A DNA stretch of 64,000 bases. It comes from Neelides folsomi. Taxonomy: Eukaryota > Arthropoda > Collembola > Neelipleona > Neelidae. The translations under genes and the position numbers were made by a program. The stretch lies in the NCBI GenBank assembly GCA_034687125.1, contig JAQGBZ010000043.1:62001-126000 (forward strand). The letters are read 5' to 3'. This document shows, one piece after another, positions 1 to 15,815 of this stretch. Under the pieces are notes generated by a model. It had not been told where the DNA came from. It did no database searches and saw only the letters and a list, made by a program, of their open reading frames with translations. Numbering within the stretch: the first letter of the stretch is position 1; the number at the start of each line of letters is the position of its first letter.

Positions 1-1445
1 TTTGAATGCTCGTCAATAATTAATCAGTTATCCAACGAATTAATTTCATAATCGCAAATTCACTTTCGGGTTTGAATGAAATCAATGGACTCAGCGGATC
101 AAGGGAGAGAAATGTCAGGCAACTGACGTCTCTCTGTTGGTACGCTCACTGGAGCTATACTTCTGACTGCATGTGTGGAATAGAAATTCAATGCATTGCA
201 TTTCTCTGGCTGTGGATATGCTTAAAAATATATTATAATATACGATATGTATTTATTTGTATATGAGTGCATACGGGTCTTATGACTATGTATCATGAAT
301 TTGATGGAAAATGATGATGCTCTAAAAACTTTCATAAAAATATGTAGTACGATTACGAATCTTTAAATGGTGAATCATTCTAAATTGATAAAGGAGCATA
401 AAAGAGCAAAAAACTAATATTTATATGTGTGTGTATAATATATCTAAGTCTGTACTGTATGTTTGTTCATATACCTCTATTTAAGTAGTTTAAGTATGTT
501 TGAGGCCTATAATCCAATTAGCTTAATTAGCTTAATATTTGCTTTACAATTAGTTCTACGGTAAATAAATAGCATATATTGTAATATTTCAATTTATACT
601 TTTTATGAGATCATGAGATCTAATATGTACTTATATACCTACCTAGATACGCAGAATTGATATGATGGCCATAAACTCATTTTTGCAATGATAGGGAAAT
701 TATTATGCTTAACTGGAAAGTAACTTTCAATATAAATTTTTTCCATGTTAAAAACGATTGATAAAAGTAGTAATTGCATCCTTTAAACTATACCCAATTC
801 AGCGAGAAGAAAATGGTGAGAAAAAAAGCAAACCGCTTACCAGTTTCTTATTAAAAAAACCATCAATATATATATGTTATCATATAAATTATAAATTAGG
901 AGTCTGCGTAGGCTTTCATAATATGTTTGACCTTCATTTTCATTCACATTGAGAGAACTCGAAGCGAGTGTCAATACTTCAAAGTTACTTAAAAACTTTA
1001 AATTACTATAAATAATTAATTATAGATGTAATATTTTATTAGGAACGTACTCGGCTGAACCGAGTCAACGAATTTTATTTAAACTATTTGAAAAATATTC
1101 AATTCGACAATAATTAGTGTAATTTAAGTACTATTACCATTTTACATAAAACAAAATTAGAGTAGTATTATAATGAATTTTAATTATTATTCTCACATAG
1201 TTAAACCTAAAAAATATTTAGAAGGTGTTTTGTGTATTTTTGGAAATAAAAACTCATGTCGAAGCTTTTCAAAGAATACAGGAGTTGGAGAAATGAAAAG
1301 GTTGATTAATTCACAATTAATTTGATATTAAGAAAGATACAATATAATGTTATAAATACTAAGCGCATTAGCTTGTTAAAATTTATATATTATAAGAATT
1401 ATAACGTTAAAATGTTCATAAATATACTACAGATAGTATGCACTA
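1..1445. other. AT-rich non-coding flank
   Basis: No exon is supported here. The short open frames are AT-rich, low in complexity and lack recognisable motifs. The first exon of the sulfide:quinone oxidoreductase gene, with the start codon and mitochondrial targeting peptide, should lie upstream of position 2126. I could not find a convincing candidate in this stretch, so it may lie here unrecognised or outside the window. Confidence 0.5.
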
Positions 1446-2050
1446 CAGGGGCGGTCCCAGGATTTGAAGAAGGGGGGGGGTCCAAAAAATTTGTTAGTTA
1501 TGTTATAAATAATGCATTATAAATAGCTTAAAGGTATTTATAATCAGTATCTGTAAAATATTAATAAGTAGTACTGGAAATAGTATAGGTAGATTTACTA
1601 ATCGGGACCTTAAGGTCCCGAGAAATATTTTTCCATAATTTAGATAGAAATTTCAACGGGACCATACGTCGAAGAATTTTTTATCCATATCTAGAAAGAT
1701 GTTTCAACGAGACCTTTAGGTCCTAATAATTTTTTTCGTTTAGTTTTAAATATTTCAAAAGGACTTTTTGATCGCGAGAAAAATTTCTTCGATATTTCTA
1801 CGGGACCATTATTGTGTTTTGGGATTGAGAAATATTGAAAACGTATTACTATTTCCATAGGGAAGCTAGGCCCATAAAAAATTACATATTAAATCATTAT
1901 TCTCAAATTTTCACTATCAAACAATCGGGGCCTTAAGGTCTCGAAAAAAATTTTTAGTTTGCACCTATTTTTCATTTATAACTAGATTATATCTACATCG
2001 TTTTTCAAAGTCAAGGGGGAGGTCCATGGACCCCCCTGGGACCGCCACTG
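1446..2050. mobile_element. Non-autonomous hAT-type element (MITE), 605 bp
   Basis: The left end reads CAGGGGCGGTCCCAGG and the right end reads CCTGGGACCGCCACTG, a 16-bp terminal inverted repeat with one mismatch. It is flanked by an 8-bp target-site duplication with one mismatch, atgcacta at 1438-1445 and atgcgcta at 2051-2058. Eight-base duplications with CA...TG ends are typical of hAT transposons. There is no transposase frame, so it must be mobilised in trans. Inside are degenerate copies of a palindromic motif built on cgggaccttaaggtcccg (about 1602-1619, with relatives near 1705-1725 and 1925-1945). A poly-G run near 1471-1480 and its poly-C partner near 2033-2037 extend the terminal complementarity. 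It sits just upstream of the first recognised SQOR exon, perhaps inside that gene's first intron. Confidence 0.8.
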
Positions 2051-2125
2051 ATGCGCTAACCCATTCAAATAATGTTTCAATGTATAAAAGGGTATTTTAA
2101 TATACATTATAATTTATGTTTATAG

Positions 2126-4614
<2,489 letters not shown>

Positions 4615-5540
4615 CAAATTGTAATTGTATTGTAAAAAATTGATTTTAGATATATAAGTGGGAAACGTGTTATTTGTAAAATTTAAAAATTGTTATTATT
4701 GATCGTATTTAATCACAGTGCCATTAAATCATTTAATCATAATTCACACGAACACCATTTAAAATTTACTAAATAAAATATCAAAACCCAAATATCAGTT
4801 GGGCAAAGTTGAATGAACATTATATTATGTATAATAATAATATCATAATGATATCAATATTTCAAGTACAAAAACATGCACAAAGAATGAAGAAAAAATA
4901 AGAAAATCTCAAAATTGATGTTTAAATGTTGTTTCGTATTTTATAATCAACTCTATAATTTTTGATATATTTATGAGGGGAGTAATAAGGTATGGGATGG
5001 ATAAAGTCATAAAAGTAAATCTTCAATACGGTGACAAGTTATCATTTCTCGTTAAATGAGGAGTGGCTCGTTTATTTAGGAAAGCATGAATTTCTGATAT
5101 GGATATCCGACCCTGGCATCTTCTCCAAATCTTGGGTCTAAAAATAAAGAGTGGGCCGAAGAGGCGGAATAAACCTCTGACACACGGAGGTTTGAGATTA
5201 GGATGAGAACGCGTTCCATTTCTTTCCTCAATCCATTCCGAATCGGTTGGTTATGGTCGCTGAGTTCACAAAGGGATTTGAGGTTGGGCTAAATTCATCC
5301 TCCCATTCATTTTGTTCCTTTAGTTCGCGGAATGTGTTCTAATATTATTAATATATTTGATCACCACGTAGAAGAAAGTTGAGTAATAATAGTCTTACAA
5401 TAATTTAGAACCGACTCGCACGCACATGTGTATTTAGGTTGGATTCCTCCCTTTTAAACTCCAAAACAATCGCTGATCTTTCTTCCTTTCGATATTATAA
5501 CAAGAGAGTGAAGTGTGTGTGTGGAGTCCTCCACTTTGAT
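4615..5540. other. Intergenic, SQOR to Ly6-like gene 1
   Basis: This contains the SQOR 3' UTR (a candidate AATAAA lies within aaataaaatatc near 4770) and the promoter and 5' UTR of the next gene. Base composition becomes more balanced from about 5090 to 5340. No coding exon is supported. Confidence 0.4.
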
Positions 5541-7215
5541 ATGGGCCCATCCAAGTTACTCAAGACTTTAATTATTTTCTTCACCTTTATTTCCTCATTG
5601 CAGAGCGAAGGTAAGGCGAAACTGTCATGAATCTCCGCTCTGATTTCTTTAATTTGATAAGAAACTTAAAACTTATAATATAACTTTAACTATGTATAAT
5701 ACCAAAATGATTTTTACTCTATATATCTTAAGTATGTGTCTCTATTACTCTACTAACATATGTTATTTATTTATTCTAAGTACTGGGTGGTCCAGATCTC
5801 TTTCAGCTTTTTCAACCAATTACTGTTATTTTATTTACAATCGGTTTTTCTTTAATTTTGGAACATACAATCCTTAAATATCATAGATTTATCTCACATA
5901 TTCTAATTTGGCACATGGGACCCATTAGCTTCGATGCAGAGCTCTAAACGGTCAGGAACTGCTCGACAAAATCAACTCAGGAGAAAATTGCGCTTTCTCA
6001 AAGAAAATTTGCCGACGTTTGTTTATGGTTAAACAATTTCAGCTTTTAGTTTGCTACATAATAGTGGGATATATTAGCCATTATTTCCAGCAAATGAAAG
6101 ATTTTTATCTTTAAACATATCTTCGTAATAATTAATTAAAAAAGCTGAAAGAGATCTGGACCACCCAGTATGTACAGGTACATAAAGTACACTAAAGTAT
6201 ATCTACCTGGTATTCCTAATATTATTTATTAAATACGTATGTATATTAGGTATGTTCAAATATTAAGTAGTAAAATATGTATTTGTCATATATACTATAT
6301 TTTATATTTAATTCCTACCACAACTTTTTTATTCTACTCATGATCTTCGTGCCATTTAGATTTGCATGACGAAATGACAATACTTGAAGTGTGTGCGAAA
6401 AGTTATGAATTTCTGACACGTATTTAAGGTATTTTAAGGGTCAATTAATTGATTTTACTTCCTTTTTCATTTTTGTAGCTCTTAAGCGGAGATTTCAGTG
6501 CTACAATTGTAAAACGGAAGAGAGTGGGCTCAATTGTCTTTATAGTCCGGAAAACATGACAGAACCTCGGTCCCGTGTTTTTTGCCGCCATTACTGCATA
6601 ATTCGCAGAGTGGAGTTCGTTTACATTCCTGGTAAACAGCTCATCCAATTATGACCTCATGGAATTTACCATAAAATAATGTAGAAGATCAATTGAGAGA
6701 TCCTAATAGAAAAATAAATCCTTCTTCCACGCTCATTCTCTCTGCAGAGTCGACAATTGCTCTTCATAGAGCTTGTGAAGAAAAGCCGGAAGTATTGGAC
6801 GGAGTTGTTGCTGGAGATCACTTCCTCACTTACTTTCGCTCTTGCCGAAGTCACTTATGCAATTCGGGAGACGGAACTACGAGCTATTGTAAATTTTTGC
6901 CAATTTTCCATTATACATTCCTCTAGATCTATCTTTGTTTACAATGTATTCTGAGAACGAATACCTACCATACACTATACCTGTACATACACAATACATA
7001 GTACTTATGTATGTATGGTATATTCTATACAGATAGTTTTATATACAGATATCTTGGTATTTTTCTTTTTTTCTTATCAAATGATTTTTGCAGCTATTCC
7101 TGGGGACAACTCGACAGAAGAGACAATTTACTACGATGAAGATCAAGCGTCTCGTCGCGAGATCTTACCTCTGTTTCTTATTATATCATTAATTGTTATT
7201 AAAGTTATTTGTTGA
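5541..7215 (+). CDS. Ly6/QVR-type three-finger secreted or GPI-anchored protein 1
   Basis: Small cell-surface protein of the insect QVR/sleepless-like Ly6 family. Exons: 5541-5610, 6479-6631, 6685-6888, 7094-7215, joining in matching phase (1,1,1) to 182 residues. ATG 5541 is the first in-frame ATG and opens a clear signal peptide (KLLKTLIIFFTFISSLQS). The mature part has FQCYNCKTE, LNC, VFCRHYC, RAC and RSCRSHLCN, eight cysteines ending in the CN pair typical of the fold. A hydrophobic C-terminus (LPLFLIISLIVIKVIC) fits a GPI-attachment signal. Sequons are N-M-T in exon 2 and N-S-T in exon 4. Family members modulate ion channels and receptors, or septate junctions; which applies here cannot be said. 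A second family member follows in the same direction. Intron 1 carries a mariner-like MITE. I cannot assign a one-to-one named orthologue. Confidence 0.82.
5783..6168. mobile_element. Mariner-like MITE, 386 bp, in intron 1 of Ly6-like gene 1
   Basis: The two ends are perfect 30-bp inverted repeats starting CTGGGTGGTCCAGATCTC. They are flanked by TA on each side (5781-5782 and 6169-6170), the target-site duplication of Tc1/mariner elements. The interior, about 5910-6050, is less AT-rich and may be a remnant of a parental transposase, but no frame long enough is present. The perfect termini suggest a fairly recent insertion. Confidence 0.8.
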
Positions 7216-7984
7216 CTCGCTTCTTCGACATACATTGTGATCACGCGCTTAATAAATCTTTAAAAATATCTCGAAACTTGTCTTTTGTTTTAATTAAATT
7301 ATTAATTATTTTAGTTAATACCAAAGGTATGAGATAAAAATAAAGTATATCGAATGTTGAATGTATGTTACATATTCCTTACATTTACCTAGAATACAGT
7401 GATACGTAAAAATGGGAATGATAAAAATTAATTAGAAATGATTAACAGAATACGAAATATATTACAATTAAACAATAAAATCCAATAAACTATTTGTATG
7501 TAGCTAGGCAGGTAAGCACTAATAATTATAACTGAAATATCTGTAGAACTTAGAATGGTTATCTATAGATAATAGATATACCTTAAATGGAATAAAACGA
7601 TTTTACCTATGTATGTATGATACATGTAACTAAATCTCATTTATGATGTTTGTGACATTATTTGCTGATCATTCGTACAATCATGGCAAAAATTGTTAAT
7701 AAAGCTAGATAAAAGATATTAAAGCTATTATCGATCGATTAAATTTTGCTTGAAAAATATACATACAGCAAGGACAATTAGTTCATCAAGTTAGAGTTAG
7801 TCATAAGAGTAGTGGACAGGATGAACAAAAGTAAAATAATACGTTAGATTTTAATTAAAACCTTGTATATCCTCAACATTTTATCTCCCATTCGTAATAA
7901 AATATAATTAATGGTAGACATTCTGTTGACTAATTCGTATTAATGTATCTCATATTTATTTTAATATCGAATTAAAAATACAAA
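7216..7984. other. Intergenic between the two Ly6-like genes
   Basis: It holds the 3' UTR of gene 1 (an AATAAA occurs close after the stop, near 7251) and the upstream region of gene 2. It is AT-rich with no supported exon. Confidence 0.4.
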
Positions 7985-8961
7985 ATGAAGTTTATAAGAG
8001 TTTTAAGTATAATTGTGTTTTTTATTGCTGGTCCATCAACCATTTTTGCTGGTATACTCTAATTTAATAATTTATGTAGTCTTTGTGTAACTTGCATTAT
8101 AAAGCATTATTGTAGATTAATTTTTAAATATTTCAGCCTACCGATGCTATACATGTCAAGGTGTTTTACAAGACATGACTTGCCTTACCGTAAATCATAT
8201 TTTCTATATTAATACAAAAATTAATTAATAAATTAATACTGCACATTGTAATATAAATTATATTAAAAATAATACTTTATATTTTTGTTTAAAACAAATT
8301 AGAATCCTGATAAAGTTCCAGTGGGAAGTCCTTATATAGATTGCACTGGTGGATGGTGTACAGTTTACAGAAGAGAATTTAATCATCTTCCTGGTAAATC
8401 TTATAATTTAATAAAGTAATGTAAATTGGAATACACTAACCATTTTAAACAATAGAATTTTATTTTTGATCAGGCCAAGCTATAGATTTTCGAAGATCTT
8501 GTCACAGACCCGCAAATAAACAGCCACCAGTATTAACTAAATAATCATTTTTCTCTTAATTATCCTAATCTTATAATATAATATGTAAAACATTTTATTC
8601 ATATTTAAAATAGGAATTTCTCGACGACATTGTGGAAGATACAGATTATACCACATTTTTCCGATCCTGCCGTGAAGATCTATGCAATATAGGAGATGGG
8701 TTGACAAGTAAAGCTATCTCATTATTCTTCTCTTTTCACTTCCTATCTGCCAGACAGTCTCTGGCTTACGTTCCTGATGTAACATCAGCGATGTTAAATT
8801 AAATTTTAAATTTTGTAGGTTTAGGACCTGGAGGCGGTAGTGGCGGTGGAGGGCACGGACTTATTTTAGTGTCCGGAGCTCTTTCCCTCACCAACTCATC
8901 AATTTTAATCATCTTTCTCACTTCCCTCTTTTCCGCTTCTTATTCGTGGTGGAGACGTTAA
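7985..8961 (+). CDS. Ly6/QVR-type three-finger secreted or GPI-anchored protein 2
   Basis: Second small Ly6-type protein, in tandem with the one at 5.5-7.2 kb. Exons: 7985-8051, 8137-8189, 8303-8393, 8474-8529, 8614-8707, 8819-8961, giving 167 residues with consistent phases. The start opens a signal peptide (FIRVLSIIVFFIAGPSTIFA). The mature chain has YRCYTC, MTC, IDC, GWC, RSC, RSC and LCN, eight cysteines with the terminal CN. A Gly-rich segment (GPGGGSGGGGHG) precedes a hydrophobic tail ending SWWRR, which fits GPI processing, though the charged end is unusual. The donor after exon 4 is gtatta, a weak site. Failing to splice there adds only VLTK before a stop and would give a 93-residue protein lacking the last cysteines. 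Both genes share the FFRSC/YFRSC...LCN ending, so they are probably an old duplicate pair. Confidence 0.82.
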
Positions 8962-11900
8962 GATTCTAATAAATTCTTAAAATAGGCAATGTGTGAATTA
9001 TTATCCTGTTGCTAACTCAATTCGGTCATATTGCAATAGTGTGAGATGAACGGTACAAGGTTGGGAGTGTTTGGACCTGACTCTGATTGTCCAGTTGGTG
9101 GTGGTGGATCCCTCTCGAAGGGGATGGACAGGGAAATGGGAATTGAATGGTGCAGGAACATCGTCAGATAATTTAGGCCTAGAGGAGAACGCATTCTCGA
9201 GAAGGATTCATTGTGGACGGAAGAAGGGCTAGGACAAGGCTACGTGAGTTCATTCACCACATTACATTGCCAACCTCACTCCCCGTCTACAAATACGATA
9301 CCCCTAGCTACTCCTCACCCTGTACAACTTTCACAGGGCTTTACTACGCTCAATTTATGATTTAAAACTCTCAATTATCCCTTAATCATTTATTAATCAA
9401 GTTTTTAAAATTATTATATTGAAATATTTAATTAATAAATGTTATATTGAAAATGATAACTGATTCAAAATGGGTTGAAAAACACAATATTGTCTATATT
9501 GTATATGATTTTAATTTTTATAGAAAATAAATATTACAACACTTTCATTAATTTTTTTAGTTAACTTACATTTAGTATAGGTAATTATTTTGACAGTTAT
9601 AGTACAGGTATTTGTAGAGGATAATATACGAATTATACAAAAATACTGTATGCAATATGCTATGGATGCAGATAGTACAGGGTGTATTACTTTTATAAGT
9701 TTTAAATTTAAATTATTTAATTCTATAATGGTCTAATGTTTGATATTATGTACGTGTTAAATTATCAAAAGTGTGAACTAGATTTAATTAGAGTGGGCTT
9801 TAAGAGTTAGTTGTTTTGCATAATATTATGTGATTGGCACTTTTAATGAATTAGGAAAAAAGCCGTCTCGGACCCTGCCAGCATCGTTAGGTCAAAGCAC
9901 AGGTGTGGATATAATAAATACATCTAGGTGTATATTCTATAAGAGTACGTGTAAGGTTTGATGCCTGATAAAGAGTCGACAAGATCGAGTTTCTCAAATT
10001 ATTGTCAACCGTTAGTTATTCATTCTTGAGTGTATGGGACAATAAAGCGGAACGGATTGTGCAGTGGGCAATTTCGCATTCACTATATTTTAATTTTCAG
10101 CTTCTCATGCCGATTGTTCTACCATTCTCACAAATCTAATTCATACAAAGCCCTGGCACCAAATCAAGATAAGAAATGGGTGAAATTATTTCACTGAAAT
10201 AGGCCTCGTTTCTGGTAGAGTAGATCTCATGTTGAACGGTGGAAATTCATTATTACCCACACAACTAAACTCGACTAAATTCTCTTCACACTAGTGTTAT
10301 GTATACATTCTAAGTAATCCTATTATCCAAATTAAAAGAAAAGATTCATTGCTTAAATTTCCTATTATACTTTAAATTTCCGATTCAGGTAATATTAATC
10401 GCATGTACCATATACCTAACAGGAATTTTATATGTAGTATTTATAATAAGAATTCTGCATGTAATAGGAATTCTGCACGTATGTATAATAGAAATTCTGA
10501 ATGTATGTATGTATGGTACAATAGAAAATTTGCATATATGGTATAATAGAAATTCTTTCTGGTTCCTTGTTATTGTTTCTGGAGATGATGAGAAGACATT
10601 GAGAAAAAGTAGGAGAGTTTATAAAAAAGACCCAAGATGCATTATTTGGGGTTTTGGGGTATAGGGATCGTCGGTGCATGTGTTATTCTGTTATTGTATG
10701 GGCTGATTAGAAGGCCGATATGTCTTAAGTGTCGAGATGGACGGGGTGGCTGGACGGATAGGTGATGGAGCAAGGAGGAGAGCCTGGGGACTTGTTGTGT
10801 GAGTCAGGGTTCAGGGAAGTTGGACGGGGGAGAGATTCGGCTACCTGCTCGACTCAGTTGACACCTCACTCGATTCCCGCACAGGTTGGAGTTGGACACG
10901 AAGGAGGCTGGTCCTGGAGCTTCCCGACATACACTTTGTCACGAACGAGACATTCACTCACATTCTCATTCACCTCACCACGGAGAGAGTCTCAAAGTGG
11001 AATTCTGCACTAGTCCAATACATCTCCAGTCTGGAACCTTTTGGAACCTACACTGAAGCATGCATCTGTGATTTTTGACCTGGACAATCAAAAACTTATT
11101 GTCCCATTAAAGTATTTGTGCCATTCCTTCTCATCCTTCTGCCTTATAAGGTAATTACTTTATATTAATATCTTCAAATATACAAAATATTATGGAGCTA
11201 TTTATACAGGTAGTTGTAGTTAGTTATAAGTTTACAATATAAGTACTTGTATGTTGTTCATTAAAATGCGATTTCATGTTCCTGTCATAAATCCTCCATG
11301 TTCACACTTGTACTTTAATAGATATAAGGGTACAAATGGCCGGTATTAGGTATCAATTATAAGGGACTTTGCTTTCAACCTTTGTGGAAATCCCCTTAAG
11401 CCTTAAGTCACTCCTTTACGCATTCTCAATCCTTTTTTTCTTTGAAATCAATATTTGTCCAAATGTATTTTCAAGCTAAACCTTACCTTATTACTTATGT
11501 ATTATCATAATGCTTTACCTACAAATTACAAATATGGCAAAAGAACTTTTTCACCAATACAATATCGTATACCAATATCTATTTATAAGATGTTCTTTCC
11601 AATTAGTTCATCACCATTAGATAAAATAGTTTTGCTCGTCAGTTACAGCAAAAACATGTTGATTTATATATTTACAGATATATTACATAATAATATTACA
11701 GATATTTATATTTTAAACTTGAAGCTAGCAATGAGTAAATATCAACACAATCCAAATCTCACAAATAAACTATTTATGTTGATAACTCCTTCGCTTATTT
11801 CATTTAAGAAAGACCAAAATCTCACTTGTTTGGGAAGGGATACTTCACTATTACATTTGTTGTTTGTAAAAAGAACGAACATTTTACTTTCCTCTTTCTT

Positions 11901-14900
11901 CGCCCCGTAAATTCTCGTAACACACGAAACTCATGGAATGCGTATATTCTTATGAAACTAATAAAAATTAAATGCGTGCAATCTACTGTTTGTATCTTAC
12001 TTTACACATCTTAACTTTAAATGTGTAATAACTTATTCATATAAGATTATTGCTTACACGAATTAAAAAATTTTTATTCAAAAGTTAACAATTTAAATCC
12101 AAATAAATAGTCAAAGATGAGTTCAGAAAAGAAAGACATCGATTAAAAATATTTTATTAAATTTTTATTTAAATATGATAAATACCAATAAGAAGCCATT
12201 AGCCATAACCAGAAGTTGAATCCAAATACCAAAGGCATACTTCACATTTGAGTGGATCTTTGAGAGCTTGACATAGGTGACTTTTGAGTATTGGCGTCAA
12301 TAATTATAGGAAATGGGAGGTAAATAAAAGTGTAAAGGAAGGCAAGTTCAAGGAACTTTCTTGGGTCATAGGTTAATAATGAGGAGTGATTACGAGTATT
12401 TGGTATTGAGTGAGGACGAAGCAAGAAAAGCTTCTCTTCTGCTTCTTCCTGTTGTCGGTCAGTTTCTTTCCTCCTGCACTCATGATGATGAAAATGTGTT
12501 TGGTTGGAGCATATTTGCCATTGCCTCTCCTGTAAGCCGAGATTGTCGAAGGTATGGTAAGCAGGTACCGACTGCCAGGATAAACCTGTTGCTCTTAGGT
12601 CTAACGGGACCCAACTTCTCTCATACCGTCCAGACCGTGAGGACTCGACAGAGGCTTCGCCATTCCATGTCCATCCGAGTCCCACATCCATACATTCTCA
12701 GGCTTTCCATTTAGCTATGCATTCCTCCTATATTATACTTATTCTGTATATGACATTAGATAACAGCTCCTCAAGTTCAAGGTATCACTACCTTCCACTC
12801 ATTACCAACTTCCTTCATCCTCTCAACCCCATTATTATAACTCTCTCACTCAAGGGACCCTTTCTCACTTCCTTTCCCGCGCATAATTATTCACTTCCAC
12901 GTTAAGGGAAATCCTAAATCCAAAAGGGTTGAAAACTTTAATGTACAAATTAATAATTTTTTTACCTACTTATATACTTTTATAATAAAAAGCTCTTGTT
13001 CATTATTTTATACCCTTTTTAAATTTCTCATATTGTATATTCTCATATTATTCAGAAACACATTCTTATAGGTATTGTTCATAGGGCAGATAAATCATTT
13101 AATAATTTATTTTTTGGGTCGATGTATCCTAGATTGATAAATTCGTCTAGTCGCAATAAAATACTTCAATTAGAAGAGTTTGGGTCATATAGTAAATGCA
13201 TACTCTCCAAAATGACATTTATTATATCATTTTATATATTTAGTTTATTGTGGCACCTTTAACCCATTCTTCGATTCCGACGCGTTGGATTAGCTCGGGT
13301 TATCTTTTTATTATACTCGAATAAATGAATGAACGGAACTTGCTTTTAACCGCTTTTTTATTTCTCCAACTCCGAAATGGTTTCCACTTATCCCGTCCTC
13401 AATCCTATTTAAAAGGTGGGCTGAATGTCTCCAATTTTATTTATTATTATTGTCAAACCCTGAGAATTGTATTCCATAAAAATTGCTGGAATCTGTGCTG
13501 TGAAGATTCACCTATATTTACCTTCACACGTCCTCGGTTTTAATATTCTCACTATATTACATGTCCGTTAATATTGGGTCGCAATGTGCATATCCTTATT
13601 AAATATAATTATGCATAAAATATTGAGAATGAGTCGTGGTTTTGACTCACAAGTTAAATATGAGATGATTTGTCTTCTTATTAACCTCCATTCATCACCT
13701 TCAAGAGAGAAATACATAAGGGGCAAGAACTCACTCGCAAAATCCTATTGAGTGACCTAAAAGCCTAACTGTAATTTGCAATGCAATAAGTGCGAGAGCA
13801 ATGAGTTGAAGCGCTTAACGGGAGAAGAGGAGATATAGCAAATATGCATACCTATACTTATAGGAAGATGGGAGACTCGGCTATTATCATTCCAAGAAGT
13901 TTCCCATTGTTTTCTTTCCCACTCCCTCCGAATCCATCTCATTAGGCTATAAATAAAGGTTACGACGGTTCCCATCACTCGGTCATTTCTTTTTGGGTCA
14001 GAGTTCTATTGAAGCATAAAATTACCTATAGGATTCTCTAATGCAATAAAAAACCCTTAGATTCGAAGAACCCTTATTATCCTAATCCCGAGTTTTATTG
14101 GACTCTAAACTTTACAATAAGGATCAGTTACGTTTTAATGCCGAACTTTACATCAAAATCAATTTTATTGGTGTTTAACCTTAACACTTTAATATTGATT
14201 ATGGGAAAACAGGAAATAAACCCGCCGTTAGATTCACACTCATAAAAACCTTAAATTTCGTTAAATGTCTTTCTTACTTTTTTACTTATTGCTTGCTAAA
14301 TAATTGATTTATTATCAATCAGTTCTGTATCATAAAAATGCCCATTTAATTAATTTCAGTGTAGTTGCATTATAAATACAATTATTGTAGTAATTATTAA
14401 TTGTAATTGTAAGCTATAAATTAATTAGTGCATGATTTCGGCATTTAATGGCAATTTTTGTAAAGTTTGATTGTTTAGATAATTTCTTATGAAATATTCC
14501 AATTATTCCAATTAAGTAGTTAGAATACGATTCAATTACAATTCTTCCTCAAAATGAGATTGAAAATGAACAAGTAAATATAAAATATAATTCAGAATAA
14601 TTCTAGAATAATTGCACTACAAATGCAATTTTTTGTTTTGTTCTATTATTCTATTCATAATTGGAAACATCATTTTTTTTAAATGTTAAAAAGTCTTTGT
14701 CAACATTATCAAATTTTGAATGGTCTACAATGTATTGTGGAAAGAATGAGGTTTTTTGCTGTAAAAGATTGTAATAAAAATCTTCATCATTATGATCATA
14801 AATAAAGAATGAGTTTGGAACGAGAGGAAAATGATCAACTCAAAATTTTTAACGATAATCTTTGATTGCTTGAGGAAAAGGAATAGAAAAGGAATAGCCC

Positions 14901-15815
14901 ATGAAATTTTAGTGAGGTCCGAGTCGATGGCCGTCAAATAATAAATAGTGAAAAAAGGTGCCGGAACAAGAGTAAAATGGAAGAAGAAACCTATAGAGTT
15001 TTGAACAAGTGGACAGTACAGTGCACCTACCTGAAAAAACATATAATTATTATTTGTTTTTTTATTATGTCCAAGTGACACTCACAATGTTGCATCACAA
15101 ATCATTGCTTATTATTACTCTTCATTTTCTCTTCCTCTGTATGATTCCACTATATGACTCTTCTTCCTCTAAACTAAATATGGACAATAATGATAATGGC
15201 TCCTTATGTACAATCTTTTCAATAAGGAGTCGTGCCTTGGAGGAGGATGCGTTTATGAACAGTAAAGAAGCACCACTATGTATAACTATGTAATGTACTT
15301 TCTGCTTCCTATTTGTATTTTTTTTCTCCTCCATGCATTTACTTCGGAGTGTTCAAAGCGGTGTGCATTTGCTGAGTAAAAGGTATTCATCAGAGATTGT
15401 ACTGAGATTGTACTGAATGTGAATACAGTACCAATATAAGTAAAGATATGTATAAGTATATATGTAGTAAGTATAAGGTTTAGATGTTTAGAATAAAACT
15501 GCTTGTAGTGAATGATAAAAGAGGACAAAGGAATGGTATGGTTCATCATCCAATTCCCTTCCACGATTTTCCTCCATGCGGTGTTTTTCATGACAAAAGA
15601 GGAGGAACGGCGGTGGAGGCAAAACCACTTGCACTTGTTTGTCTCTTCCTTTCCTTTTCTTCCCTTATGCTCCAGTAGACTTTAAACTGTCACTTTTATC
15701 TTTGCAGGCCCAAGACCATCAGGATCAGCGGATGAGGACGTGACATTTAGGAATTTAGCTTCACAACCTGCGCGAGCCGATCTTGATCAGCGGAAGTGTC
15801 ATCAAAAGAACGGGG
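8962..15815. other. Intergenic, Ly6-like gene 2 to Np-like protease
   Basis: No gene is supported. The longest open frames (+ 11455-11910 and - 12242-12691) have no signal peptide, domain or neighbour support and look like chance frames. An imperfect short tandem repeat lies at 10444-10556. The segment 10.7-11.1 kb is unusually GC-rich. A splice acceptor (tttgcag, ending 15707) just upstream of the protease start suggests that a 5' UTR exon of that gene lies somewhere in this region. Confidence 0.35.
10444..10556. repeat. Imperfect tandem repeat, unit about 22-30 bp
   Basis: About four degenerate copies built on taatagaaattctgcatgta, with interspersed tatgtatg. Non-coding. Confidence 0.55.

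Noticed and set aside
11455-11910. 151-codon plus-strand frame
   Set aside because: AT-rich composition, no recognisable domain, no convincing leader, no splice partners. Probably chance.
12242-12714. Overlapping open frames on both strands (149 and 117 codons)
   Set aside because: Each is open because the local sequence is less AT-rich. Neither shows a motif or a leader.
15009-15293. 94-codon frame with a hydrophobic N-terminal part
   Set aside because: It resembles a leader but has no downstream domain or donor linking it to the Np-like gene, whose own leader exon at 15816 fits in phase.
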